Under the pieces are notes generated by a model, which was given only the letters and a program-made list of their open reading frames with translations, did no database searches and was not told the origin of the DNA. The translations under genes were made by a program, and so were the position numbers. From Actinomycetes bacterium (GTDB taxonomy: Bacteria; Actinomycetota; Acidimicrobiia; Acidimicrobiales; Palsa-688): a stretch of 38,574 nucleotides of DNA. The stretch lies in assembly GCA_021787365.1 (NCBI GenBank), contig JAJYMB010000009.1, positions 1 to 38,574 of the forward strand, in the 5' to 3' direction. Within the stretch, counting starts at the first letter, position 1, and every line of letters starts with the position of its first letter. Shown one piece after another: positions 17,850 through 25,581 of the stretch.

Positions 17850-18458
17850 ATGACCGACCTCAACGCCGGGCGCACCCAGTCAGCGCTGCGCACACGGCGT
17901 GCCATCGAAGAGGCCCCTGTCGCAACGCTCGTACAATTGGCCGGCGAGGGCTGCTCCAAGGCGTGGCAAGAGCTCGTGTCACGCTTCGGCGGGATGATCG
18001 CTGCGACCGGCCGCCGCTACAGGCTGAGCGCTGCGGACGTGGCCGAGCTCCAGCAGATCACTTGGCTCCGCCTGGTCGAAAACCTGCACAAGATCGAGCA
18101 GCCTGAGCGTGTGGGCGGATGGCTCGCTACGACTGCCCGCCGAGAGAGCCTGCAACTGCTGCGGCGTGCATCCAAGTACCACAGTGGCGCCGACCAGCTG
18201 TTGGCCAATTTGCCTGACCAACGCCTCCCCGAGCCCGACGCCAAGCCGATAGCCGAAGAGCGCGCGACCGTCGTCAGGGCGGCCTGGCAACGGCTGTCAC
18301 CTCGTTGCCAGGAGCTGCTCTCTCTCCTCATGGTGGACGACCCTCTCAGCTACAAGGACCTTTCCGAGTTGCTACAGGTCCCGATCGGCAGCCTGGGCCC
18401 AACGAGGGGCCGTTGCCTGGAGCGCCTCCGCCGCCTCGTGGAAGAAGAAGGCATTTAG
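17850..18458 (+). CDS. ECF-type RNA polymerase sigma factor
   Basis: This 202-residue protein is a group 4 sigma-70 factor. Region 2 covers about residues 20-95, with WQELVSRFGGMIAATGRRYR, AADVAELQQITWLRLVENL and WLATTARRESLQLLRR (the -10 recognition and core-binding helices). Region 4 covers about 135-195, with LSPRCQELLSLLMVDDPLSY, KDLSELLQVPIGSLGPTRGR and CLERLRRL, a helix-turn-helix for the -35 element. ATG 17850 is taken as start; an in-frame GTG at 17802 would add 16 residues, and neither has a good ribosome site. No anti-sigma gene lies next to it. Its position suggests control of the divergent secreted genes or the polysaccharide genes, which is inference. Confidence 0.88.
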   Translation: MTDLNAGRTQSALRTRRAIEEAPVATLVQLAGEGCSKAWQELVSRFGGMIAATGRRYRLSAADVAELQQITWLRLVENLHKIEQPERVGGWLATTARRESLQLLRRASKYHSGADQLLANLPDQRLPEPDAKPIAEERATVVRAAWQRLSPRCQELLSLLMVDDPLSYKDLSELLQVPIGSLGPTRGRCLERLRRLVEEEGI

Positions 18459-18485
18459 GTTTAGCCGACGAAGGCATTTCGGTTT
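18447..18485 (+). repeat. Imperfect direct repeat at the end of the sigma gene
   Basis: Two 16-base copies, GAAGGCATTTAGGTTT (18447-18462) and GAAGGCATTTCGGTTT (18470-18485), differ at one base with a 23-base period. The first copy contains the TAG stop of the sigma gene. Function unknown; it could be a duplication. Confidence 0.65.
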
Positions 18486-18622
18486 TAATTTACAGACCGG
18501 TGCGGGCAATCAGGTGAGTAATTGCGTATGAAAATCCTGGCCGACAAAGGTCGACCAAAACTGCACCACCGCCCATAAAGTCCCCCTCAACATCTCGGCC
18601 AGAGGGCCGTATCAGCCAACTT

Positions 18623-18655
18623 TGTTGCGCCTCCTAAAACCGGGACTACGCAACA
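18623..18655. repeat. Inverted repeat upstream of the glycosylphosphotransferase gene
   Basis: TGTTGCG (18623-18629) and CGCAACA (18649-18655) are separated by 19 bases, ending 54 bases before the start codon. It may be an operator or leader hairpin. The rest of 18459-18709 shows no coding signal and no clear promoter boxes. Confidence 0.35.
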
Positions 18656-18699
18656 CTCGGACAAAAAGCCAGCATTGCCACGCACTGCCGCAACTGGTC

Positions 18700-18705
18700 A
18701 AGGAG
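18700..18705 (+). promoter_or_regulatory. Ribosome binding site of the glycosylphosphotransferase
   Basis: AAGGAG stands four bases before ATG 18710 and fixes this start over others in the frame. Confidence 0.75.
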
Positions 18706-18709
18706 CAAG

Positions 18710-20335
18710 ATGTCTTCGGCTGTCCATAGCCATCCCTCACAGCCTGATGAGCGAGCGCTCAACCTGGAGGCCGTGCAGGGTCGCCTGTCGTCCGCCGACG
18801 GCCTGACCGTACTCAAAGACGACCCGACGTCCGGCCAAATCACAAGGCGGTCGAGGCCTCCGACCAAAACCCCCCGCCAACAGCTTGTCGCCGGTGACAT
18901 CGTGGCGCTGGCTCTGACCTGGGGGGTGCTCGTCGGCTTCCGCTGGGACACGGGGAGCAACCCCAAGCTGGCCGCCTGCGCGGCAAGCGCTGTGGTGGTG
19001 ACGCTATTTGCCATGAACCGCGCCAGCCTCTACAGGGCGAGGGTTTGTGCCCTGCGCTCGCTCGAAGCTGTCCGGGTCTGCGTCTCCTCGGTCGTCGGCA
19101 CCGCCGCCTTCGTCGCCCTCCAGTACGTAGGCATGCGCGTCTACTTGCTGGGTGCCCTGCTGGCAGGTGGCGCCTCGGTACTGGCGGTCCTGCTCATGCG
19201 CTGGAGGTTCGGTAGGTGGCTGAAAGCCCACCGGTCGGCCTCGCGTTACTTGCGTGCCATCCTTCTCGTCGGCACCAACGAAGATGCCGAAGGGCTCTTG
19301 ACCATCCTTTCGGAGGAGCCTGGCCTCGGCTACAAGGTGGCTGGCGTGGTGGGCAAAACGCGCCGCGACACCCCCTGGGCCAGGCTCCCGCAGGTCTCGA
19401 GCCCCAACCTGATCCCCGAGCTGGCCCGAGCGACCGGCGCCGGAGGAGTGATTGTCGTCGCAAGCGCCCTCGGTCGTCGCGAGCGCACCCGCGCCGTCAA
19501 CATCTCGCTCGCCTCCGGGCTGCACGTGCAGCTCTGGCCAGGCTTTTACGGCACCTCCGCCCGGCGCACCCGGATCGTCCCGACCTCGGGGATAGCGCTC
19601 CTGTACGTGGAGCCGAGGCACGTGGCGGCCTGGCAGCTCGCCGTCAAGCGGGCCATGGACATCTCCCTCGCCGTTTCGCTCACCCTCGTTTTTTCTCCGC
19701 TTATGGCCGTGGCCGCGCTCGCTGTACGTTGGAGCGGCAAGGGGCCGGTGATCTACCGGAGCAAGCGGGTAGGCAGAGGGGGCCAGACGATCGAAGTCCT
19801 CAAGTTCCGCACGATGGTCCCCGATGCAGCGGAGCGGCTCGGTGAGGTCGCCGGCCTGAACGAGAGGAGGGGCCCCCTCTTCAAGGCCGCCCACGACCCC
19901 AGGGTCACCAAGGTGGGCCGCATCTTGCGCGCGACCAGCATCGACGAGCTCCCCCAGTTGTGGAACGTGATCCGCGGCACGATGAGCATGGTCGGCCCGC
20001 GACCGGCCCTTCCCGACGAGGTCGCCCAATTCGACCAAGAACTGCAGCGCCGCCATGAGATGCGCCCTGGGATCACAGGGCTTTGGCAGGTCGAAGCGCG
20101 CGACAACCCCTCGTTCAACGCCTACCGGCGTTTAGACCTGTCCTACTTGGACGACTGGTCGCTCGCGCTCGATGTCGCGATCCTGGCCAGCACCGTCCAC
20201 GAGCTCACGGTGCGAGCGCTCAAGGCGGTGGCTTTACTTCTGAAACCGCGTGCGGACTACCCGCTCGAAGCGCTCCACCAGATGGCGCTCGCGGACGACG
20301 CCATCATCGACCTCGACGGCGTGGACCACCCATGA
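18710..20335 (+). CDS. Polyprenyl glycosylphosphotransferase (WbaP/CpsE type)
   Basis: This membrane enzyme moves a sugar-1-phosphate from an NDP-sugar to undecaprenyl phosphate and so starts lipid-linked polysaccharide synthesis. The 541-residue product has a ~50-residue hydrophilic N-terminus and four or so membrane helices (about 60-165). A Rossmann-like middle domain (AILLVGTNEDAEGLLTIL, VIVVASALG) follows. From about 312 comes the catalytic bacterial sugar transferase domain: KRAMDISLAVSL, VIYRSKRVGRGGQTIEVLKF, RTMVPDA, DELPQLWNVIRGTMSMVGPR and RPGITGLWQVEARD. ATG 18710 has AAGGAG four bases upstream. The stop overlaps the G1 peptidase start. It is the likely initiating enzyme for the glycan built by the operon starting at 22 kb. 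Confidence 0.93.
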   Translation: MSSAVHSHPSQPDERALNLEAVQGRLSSADGLTVLKDDPTSGQITRRSRPPTKTPRQQLVAGDIVALALTWGVLVGFRWDTGSNPKLAACAASAVVVTLFAMNRASLYRARVCALRSLEAVRVCVSSVVGTAAFVALQYVGMRVYLLGALLAGGASVLAVLLMRWRFGRWLKAHRSASRYLRAILLVGTNEDAEGLLTILSEEPGLGYKVAGVVGKTRRDTPWARLPQVSSPNLIPELARATGAGGVIVVASALGRRERTRAVNISLASGLHVQLWPGFYGTSARRTRIVPTSGIALLYVEPRHVAAWQLAVKRAMDISLAVSLTLVFSPLMAVAALAVRWSGKGPVIYRSKRVGRGGQTIEVLKFRTMVPDAAERLGEVAGLNERRGPLFKAAHDPRVTKVGRILRATSIDELPQLWNVIRGTMSMVGPRPALPDEVAQFDQELQRRHEMRPGITGLWQVEARDNPSFNAYRRLDLSYLDDWSLALDVAILASTVHELTVRALKAVALLLKPRADYPLEALHQMALADDAIIDLDGVDHP

Positions 20336-21210
20336 GCGCCAGGGGCGCCGGCACCCCGGTGCCTTCGCCCCACCGAGCCAGGCGTCGGGAAAAGAAGACC
20401 GCAACCTGCCTCGGGGCCTTGGCAGTGCTGCTCGGGTGGGCAGGACCTGCTGCGGCCAGGGCTTCCACCGCGGCCGGCCCGCCCACCCAGCCAGCTCCCT
20501 CCTCCCTCGCCGTCGCCACGTCGGGCAACTGGTCCGGCTACATAGCCACGGGAACGTCCTACACCGAGGCCAGCGGTGCCTTCGACGTGCCCAATGTGTC
20601 TCGCTACGTGACCGGCTCTACCGCCTCAGAATGGGTCGGCATAGACGGCTGGTCCAACTCCACGCTCGTGCAAGCCGGCGTCAACGAGATCCCCCTCGGC
20701 CACGGCGCCACGCTGGTCGAGCCATGGTGGGAGGTCGTGCCAGGTCCACAGGAGCTCGCCACGGGCATGATGGTGCGGGCGGGCGACCGTATCAAGGCCC
20801 AGGTCGAAGAAGTCTCGGCGGGCCGTTGGTCGATATCGCTCGTCGACGACACCAACGGCGACAGCTTCTCGACTGTGCAGCCCTACGCCGGCCCTGCCAG
20901 CTCGGCCGAGTGGGTGGTGGAAGCGGACGCCACCACCAGCGGCGTCCCGACCAGGCTTGCCCCATTGGGCGACAAAATCACGTTCGTCCACATGGCCGTC
21001 AACGATGCTCTGGCCAGCCCCGAGGGCACCCTCGAGGCTGGCGTCGAGCCGGGTGCGGCTAATTCGCCTACCGAGAAGGGCCTCTCCCACCCGACTACCT
21101 TCACCGAGGTCGTAATGGTGCAGAGCGGCAACGCCGTCTCCACGCCGTCACCGCTCCGGAAAGGCGAATTCAGCGTCACCTACGGCGGCGCCCACGGCTT
21201 GAACGACTAA
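20332..21210 (+). CDS. Secreted G1-family (eqolisin) glutamic peptidase
   Basis: Eqolisins are acid endopeptidases with a Gln/Glu catalytic dyad. The 292-residue product has a basic N-terminus followed by a signal segment (TCLGALAVLLGWAGPAAARA, about 25-44). The core begins NWSGYIATG at about 66-74. It continues with SEWVGIDGWSNSTLVQAGV, where Gln114 is the likely catalytic Gln, then WWEVVPGP at about 132-139 and SAEWVVEA, where Glu193 is the likely catalytic Glu. The beta-sandwich ends near FSVTYGG. The ATG overlaps the glycosylphosphotransferase stop (ATGA), so a secreted peptidase is tied to a polysaccharide-initiating enzyme. Family members work at low pH, which supports an acidic habitat. 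Confidence 0.88.
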   Translation: MSARGAGTPVPSPHRARRREKKTATCLGALAVLLGWAGPAAARASTAAGPPTQPAPSSLAVATSGNWSGYIATGTSYTEASGAFDVPNVSRYVTGSTASEWVGIDGWSNSTLVQAGVNEIPLGHGATLVEPWWEVVPGPQELATGMMVRAGDRIKAQVEEVSAGRWSISLVDDTNGDSFSTVQPYAGPASSAEWVVEADATTSGVPTRLAPLGDKITFVHMAVNDALASPEGTLEAGVEPGAANSPTEKGLSHPTTFTEVVMVQSGNAVSTPSPLRKGEFSVTYGGAHGLND

Positions 21211-21275
21211 CTGGGCCACGAGCGTCCGGGTGCCCGCAGGGCCGCCAGCACCGGGGTTCATGTCACACGGCCCAG
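21211..21275. terminator. Weak inverted repeat between convergent genes
   Basis: CTGGGCC directly after the peptidase stop (21211-21217) can pair with GGCCCAG at 21269-21275. The loop is long and no T-tract follows, so a terminator role is only possible. Confidence 0.2.
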
Positions 21276-21305
21276 GAGACCCCTTCGCAGCGCAAATGGA
21301 CGCGC

Positions 21306-21911
21306 CTAGCACCCGCGTCGCGTGGGCACCGTCTCCAAGGGTCGTGTGCTCGCGTTGGCTCCCCGGCGAGACCGGCACCGGCCATGGTCCTCGTCGTCGC
21401 GGGTTGACCCGCCGGCCTCCACAGCGATTGCCATCACGGGCTCGACGCGGAAGCGCACGTGCTCTTCCCCGCCAGCGGGGTCGTACGTGTCCGCACGGAT
21501 TTCTATTCGGCCCACACCAGGGAGCTTTTCCAGCGCCACCGTAGCAGAGGCAAGCCCAGCGAGCACCTCCGCCATCTCCGGTGGCGGGAGCTCGGTCAGG
21601 GTCCGCACGTGCTTGCGAGGCACGAGGGTGAGCCCCCCGACAAGGCCGGGACCAGCAGGAGTCCCTCGCAAGGCGACAAAGGCGGCCTCTTCGGCCTGGC
21701 TCTCGTACGCGGCGCTCCGGCGGTCACCGTCTGAGCCCGGCGGGCGCAGCTCACCTTCGCCCGAGACCAATTGCCCCTGGTCATGGGGGGTCGGGCTGTG
21801 GGCGAGGTCGCACCAGCGGCAACGGCGTTGGGCAGTGACCGGCGGCAAGCTCACCTCAGCCTGCCCTGGCTCGGTAGCACCGACGGCCCCAGCCCTCTTA
21901 GGAGAGGGCAT
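21306..21911 (-). CDS. Degenerate HIT-like protein
   Basis: The 201-residue product resembles HIT-superfamily nucleotide hydrolases. CRWCDLAHSP at about 31-40 matches the N-terminal CxxC often seen in this group. GGLTLVPRKHVRTLTELPPP at 92-111 is the typical strand, His and helix, followed by EMAEVLAGLASATVALEKL. The diagnostic HxHxH triad is not present: the corresponding region reads EEHVRFRVEPV near 149-159, with one His. The protein may bind nucleotides without hydrolysing them, or have another role. A C-terminal Arg/Asp/Ser-rich tail follows. ATG 21911 is the best start but has a weak ribosome site; the longer frame upstream lacks family sequence. Confidence 0.6.
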   Translation of the reverse strand: MPSPKRAGAVGATEPGQAEVSLPPVTAQRRCRWCDLAHSPTPHDQGQLVSGEGELRPPGSDGDRRSAAYESQAEEAAFVALRGTPAGPGLVGGLTLVPRKHVRTLTELPPPEMAEVLAGLASATVALEKLPGVGRIEIRADTYDPAGGEEHVRFRVEPVMAIAVEAGGSTRDDEDHGRCRSRRGANASTRPLETVPTRRGC

Positions 21912-21959
21912 CGCATCTCTGGAGAGAGCCCCACATAACCAGCATGATACGACACTCCT

Positions 21960-21987
21960 AATATACGCGAGTAATGTACGCGAGCAA
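21960..21987 (-). promoter_or_regulatory. Possible promoter of the HIT-like gene
   Basis: The minus strand reads TTGCTC (21987-21982), a 16-base spacer and TATATT (21965-21960). The plus strand also has TAATAT at 21959-21964, which could be a -10 box for the rightward glycan operon, though its -35 is poor. Confidence 0.4.
21964..21984. repeat. Tandem TACGCGAG boxes inside the divergent promoter
   Basis: TACGCGAG occurs at 21964-21971 and 21977-21984, 13 bases apart, inside the spacer of the minus-strand promoter and next to the plus-strand TAATAT. Placement suggests a regulator site controlling either direction. Confidence 0.45.
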
Positions 21988-22085
21988 ATCGGGCTAGCCC
22001 CACGTCTCCTCCTTGGGCTCGGCCCGCCCTCTGCATAGGTCCCTGTACGTATCTCAAGAAGACCGTGCCCGCTCGTCAAAGGGGT

Positions 22086-23369
22086 ATGCTGCGAACGCTG
22101 AAAGCTGGCAGCACGAAAAGGCCCGCCGGGCAGGAGCGTCGCCGGGTGCTGATCATCGTGCAAAACCTCCCAGTCCCCTTCGACCGGCGCGTGTGGCTCG
22201 AATGCCAGACCCTGGCCGACGCCGGCTACGAGGTCGCGGTCGTTTGCCCAAAGGGCACGGACGACCCCTCGAGGGCGGTGCTCGAGGGCGTCGAACTGTA
22301 CAAGTACCGCCCTTACGCACCCGGCGGCTCCAAAGCCTCCTTCGTGGCCGAGTACCTCTACTCTTTCCTCGCCACCTTCTGGCTATCGCTCCAGGCGGCC
22401 CGAAAAGGGCGGATTTACGCCGTCCAGGCCTGCAACCCGCCTGACATCTTCTGGCCCATAGGCCTCGCCTTCCGGGCGCTGTTCGGCTCGCGCTTCGTGT
22501 TCGACCACCACGACCTCTGCCCCGAACTGTACGAGTCACGCTTCCCCGATGGCCCGAAGGCCGTCCACTCCGCCCTCCTCTTCCTGGAACGGCGCACGGT
22601 GGCCACGGCAGACCACGTCATAGAGACCAACGACTCCTACCGCGCTGTGGACATCGAGCGCAACGGCGCCGCACCACAGCGCTCCACGGTCGTCCGCTCA
22701 GGCCCCGACCCCAACCGCCTGAAGCCCGTCGCCCCCGTGCCGGAGCTGCGCCGCGGCCGGCGTCACCTCGCCGCGTACATCGGTGTCATGGGCCCCCAAG
22801 ACGGCGTCGACATAGCCATGCAGGTCGCCGACGTCGTCGTGCACGAGCTCGGCCGAAGCGACATCGGTTTCACGCTCATGGGGTCGGGCGACTCCTGGCA
22901 GGACTTGCTCGCCCTGCGCGACAAGCTCGGCCTCGAAGACTATGTGGAGATGACGGGCCGGGTGCCCGACGAGACGGTAGCGGCCGTGCTCTCGACCGCC
23001 GACATCGGGATTTCGCCCGACCCGAAAAACCCGCTGAACGACGTCTCGACCATGAACAAGACCATGGAGTACATGGCCTTCGCCCTCCCCGTCGTCGCCT
23101 TCGACCTTCGCGAGACGAGGGTCTCGGCTGGCGAAGCGGGCGTCTACGCAACGCCAAACGACGTGCACGAAATGGCCAAGTTGCTGGTCGAGCTGGTGGA
23201 CGACGAGGACCGCCGTAAGGCAATGGGGGCGGCCGGGCGAGCCCGGGTCGAAAGCCAGCTGGCATGGCAGCACCAGGCGGTGCGCTACAGGGCGGTCTAC
23301 GACAACCTGCTGGGCCCGCAGGTATACCACACGAGCGAGGACATCGAGGAGAAACAAGCGACCCTATGA
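22086..23369 (+). CDS. Family 4 glycosyltransferase, first gene of the glycan operon
   Basis: This GT-B enzyme transfers a sugar from an NDP-sugar to the growing lipid-linked glycan at the inner face of the membrane. The 427-residue product has an N-terminal half with RVLIIVQNLPVPFDRRVWLE, AGYEVAVVCPKG, VFDHHDLCPELYESRF and VIETNDSYR. The C-terminal half has AYIGVMGPQDGVDIAMQVA, LMGSGDSWQDL, VEMTGRVPDETVAAVLSTAD and PLNDVSTMNKTMEYMAFALP, which carries the acceptor/donor Glu region. ATG 22086 with AAGGGG just before it is preferred; GTG 22065 is an alternative. The stop overlaps the next start (ATGA). It resembles glycosyltransferases that act early in O-antigen or capsule assembly. Confidence 0.88.
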   Translation: MLRTLKAGSTKRPAGQERRRVLIIVQNLPVPFDRRVWLECQTLADAGYEVAVVCPKGTDDPSRAVLEGVELYKYRPYAPGGSKASFVAEYLYSFLATFWLSLQAARKGRIYAVQACNPPDIFWPIGLAFRALFGSRFVFDHHDLCPELYESRFPDGPKAVHSALLFLERRTVATADHVIETNDSYRAVDIERNGAAPQRSTVVRSGPDPNRLKPVAPVPELRRGRRHLAAYIGVMGPQDGVDIAMQVADVVVHELGRSDIGFTLMGSGDSWQDLLALRDKLGLEDYVEMTGRVPDETVAAVLSTADIGISPDPKNPLNDVSTMNKTMEYMAFALPVVAFDLRETRVSAGEAGVYATPNDVHEMAKLLVELVDDEDRRKAMGAAGRARVESQLAWQHQAVRYRAVYDNLLGPQVYHTSEDIEEKQATL

Positions 23370-25579
23370 AGCAAGTAGCGCAAAATTACAAGTCCGGCGA
23401 GCTCTCAGTCCTGGACGTCCCCTCTCCCTCCTGCTCGCCGGGGGGTGTCCTCGTGCGCTCCCTCTACTCGCTCATATCGACCGGGACCGAGCTCATGAAG
23501 GTGGGCGAGTCCAAGATGTCGCTCATCGGCAAGGCGCGCGCCCGCCCAGACCAGCTGAAAAAGGTCCTAGAGACCGTCCAGCAGCAGGGCCCTATGAGCG
23601 CCTACCGAAAAGCCATGAACCGCCTCGACTCCTACACGGCCCTCGGGTACTCCCTGGCCGGCGTGGTGGTCGAGGTGGGCCGGGGGGCAGAGGAGTTCCG
23701 CGAGGGGCAGTTGGTCGCCTGCGCCGGCAACGAGTTCGCCCTCCACGCCGAGCTCAACTGGGTGCCGACCAACCTCTGCGTGCCGGTGCCCGACGGGGTC
23801 GAGCCGCGCCTCGCAGCCTTCGCTACCGTGGGCTCTATCGCCCTCCAGGGCGTCCGCCAGGCAAAGCCAGAGCTCGGCGACGCCTCGCTCGTCATTGGCC
23901 TCGGCCTCGTCGGCCAGCTCGTAGTGCAGCTGCTCGTGGCTTCTGGTGTGAAGGTGGTCGGCATCGACACCGTGGCGGAGCGTTGCTCTTTGGCGGAGAA
24001 AGCGGGGGCGCTGCTTTGCTCCACGCCCACCCCCGAGGGCCTGGCCGCCGTCGAGGCGGCCCTCTCCAGCGCCTCCGGGGGCCTCGGCGCTGACCAGGTG
24101 TTCCTGGCGGCCGGAGGCAGCACCAACCAGCCGGTCGAGCTGGCGGCCAAGTTGGCCCGCGACCGGGCGGTCGTCGTGGACATCGGCAAGTGCAAGCTCG
24201 ACCTCCCCTGGAACGCGTACTACGAGAAGGAGCTCGACCTCCGGTTCTCCCGCAGCTATGGGCCCGGGCGCTACGACCCCGTCTACGAGGTCGGGGGCAT
24301 CGACTACCCGGCCGGCTACGTCCGCTGGACCGAAAGGCGCAACCTAGCTTGCTTCCTGGACCTGGTCGCGAGCAGGAGCATCGACCCAGAGCCATTGGTC
24401 TCTGGGACGTTCCCCCTCGAGGACGCAACCGGCGTCTACGAGAAGCTCTCCTCGGGGGAGCTCCGAGGCGTCGGCTTCCTGTTCCGCTACGAGCAACCGC
24501 CAGCCGAGGCCGAGCACAGCGCCGCCACCGAGACCAACGGGTCGGTTGCCCCGGCGGCCGCAGCAAACGGGAGATCAGTGCCGCGCAGTGCGGCGGCCCG
24601 GCGCGGCCCGTTCCCCCTGGAGGTGCCCGTCCGGGTCGGCTTCATCGGGGCCGGCAACTATGCCTCCTCGATGCTGCTCCCCCACCTCGCCGGCAAACCC
24701 GGTGTCGAGCTCGCCAGCGTCGCCACCCGCCGCTCCCTCTCCGCGCTAAACGCCAAGCGCAAGTTCGGGTTCGCTGAAGCGGTGACCGACACCGCTTCGG
24801 TCCTCGACGACCCCGCCATCGACGCGGTCTTCGTGGTCACCCGCCACAGTTCCCACGCCTCCTTCGTCTGCCAGGCTCTCGAAGCGGGAAAGGCGGTGTT
24901 CGTAGAGAAGCCGCTCGCGCTCAGCCAGGAAGAACTGGACAAGGTCCTCGCCACCGTCGAAACGACCGGCAACGACAGGCTCATGGTCGGGTTCAACCGC
25001 CGCTTTTCCCCCATGCTCGGCGAAATGCGCCGTCGCTTCGGGAGGGCGACAGGGCCTACGTTGGCCCGCTACTCCGTAAACGCCGGCCCGCTCGGCAAGG
25101 ACAGCTGGTACCGCAACGAGGAACTCGAGGGGAGCCGCTTCGCCGGCGAGGGCGGCCACTTCATCGACACGCTGTCATGGTGGCTCGGCTCCGACCCAGT
25201 AGAGGTGAGCACGTTCGCCGCCGGCGAGGGCAACCTCCAGGTCAGCCTCACCTACCCCGACGGTTCGCTCGGCACGGTAACCTATTTCACCAACGGGCAC
25301 GCCCGCTTCCCAAAGGAGACCTTCGAGGTCGCTGCGGGCGGGCGCGTGGCCCGGCTGGACAATTTCAGGAAGGCCACGGTCTGGTCGGGCTTCCGGCCCC
25401 ACGTCGAGCGCACCCTGGGCACCCCGGACAAGGGCCAGCGCGCCGAGGTGGAGGCGTTCGTCGGGGCGGTCCGCGCCGGCGGGCCGATGCCGATAACCCT
25501 CAGTTCCCTTGCCTTCACCACAAGGGCGACACTGGCAGCGGAGCGGAGCCTCGCAGCCCGTTCGCCGGAGAAGCTCTGA
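23366..25579 (+). CDS. Two-domain oxidoreductase: MDR dehydrogenase fused to Gfo/Idh/MocA
   Basis: Residues 1 to about 375 form a medium-chain dehydrogenase: GGVLVRSLYSLISTGTEL, ALGYSLAGVVVEVGRGAEEF, GQLVACAGNEFALHAELNWV, and the NAD(P) loop ASLVIGLGLVGQLVVQLL. After a 45-residue Ala/Pro/Ser-rich linker, about 421-737 is a Gfo/Idh/MocA domain: VRVGFIGAGNYASSM, DAVFVVTRHSSHASFVCQAL, AVFVEKPLALSQEEL and LMVGFNRRFSPMLGEMRRRF. Fusions of this type occur in capsule and exopolysaccharide loci beside heparinase-like genes and are thought to oxidise or epimerise a uronic or amino sugar; the reaction is not proven. The ATG overlaps the upstream stop. Both cofactor loops look intact. Confidence 0.9.
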   Translation: MKQVAQNYKSGELSVLDVPSPSCSPGGVLVRSLYSLISTGTELMKVGESKMSLIGKARARPDQLKKVLETVQQQGPMSAYRKAMNRLDSYTALGYSLAGVVVEVGRGAEEFREGQLVACAGNEFALHAELNWVPTNLCVPVPDGVEPRLAAFATVGSIALQGVRQAKPELGDASLVIGLGLVGQLVVQLLVASGVKVVGIDTVAERCSLAEKAGALLCSTPTPEGLAAVEAALSSASGGLGADQVFLAAGGSTNQPVELAAKLARDRAVVVDIGKCKLDLPWNAYYEKELDLRFSRSYGPGRYDPVYEVGGIDYPAGYVRWTERRNLACFLDLVASRSIDPEPLVSGTFPLEDATGVYEKLSSGELRGVGFLFRYEQPPAEAEHSAATETNGSVAPAAAANGRSVPRSAAARRGPFPLEVPVRVGFIGAGNYASSMLLPHLAGKPGVELASVATRRSLSALNAKRKFGFAEAVTDTASVLDDPAIDAVFVVTRHSSHASFVCQALEAGKAVFVEKPLALSQEELDKVLATVETTGNDRLMVGFNRRFSPMLGEMRRRFGRATGPTLARYSVNAGPLGKDSWYRNEELEGSRFAGEGGHFIDTLSWWLGSDPVEVSTFAAGEGNLQVSLTYPDGSLGTVTYFTNGHARFPKETFEVAAGGRVARLDNFRKATVWSGFRPHVERTLGTPDKGQRAEVEAFVGAVRAGGPMPITLSSLAFTTRATLAAERSLAARSPEKL

Positions 25580-25581
25580 AG

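Noticed and set aside
17504..18106. 200-codon plus-strand frame before the sigma gene
   Set aside because: Composition changes to Arg/His/Pro-rich text where it overlaps the sigma gene; there is no start signal and no motif.
18459..18709. Possible riboswitch upstream of the glycosylphosphotransferase
   Set aside because: Sequence was read for cyclic di-GMP-type core motifs and none was found; only a 7-base inverted repeat with a 19-base spacer remains.
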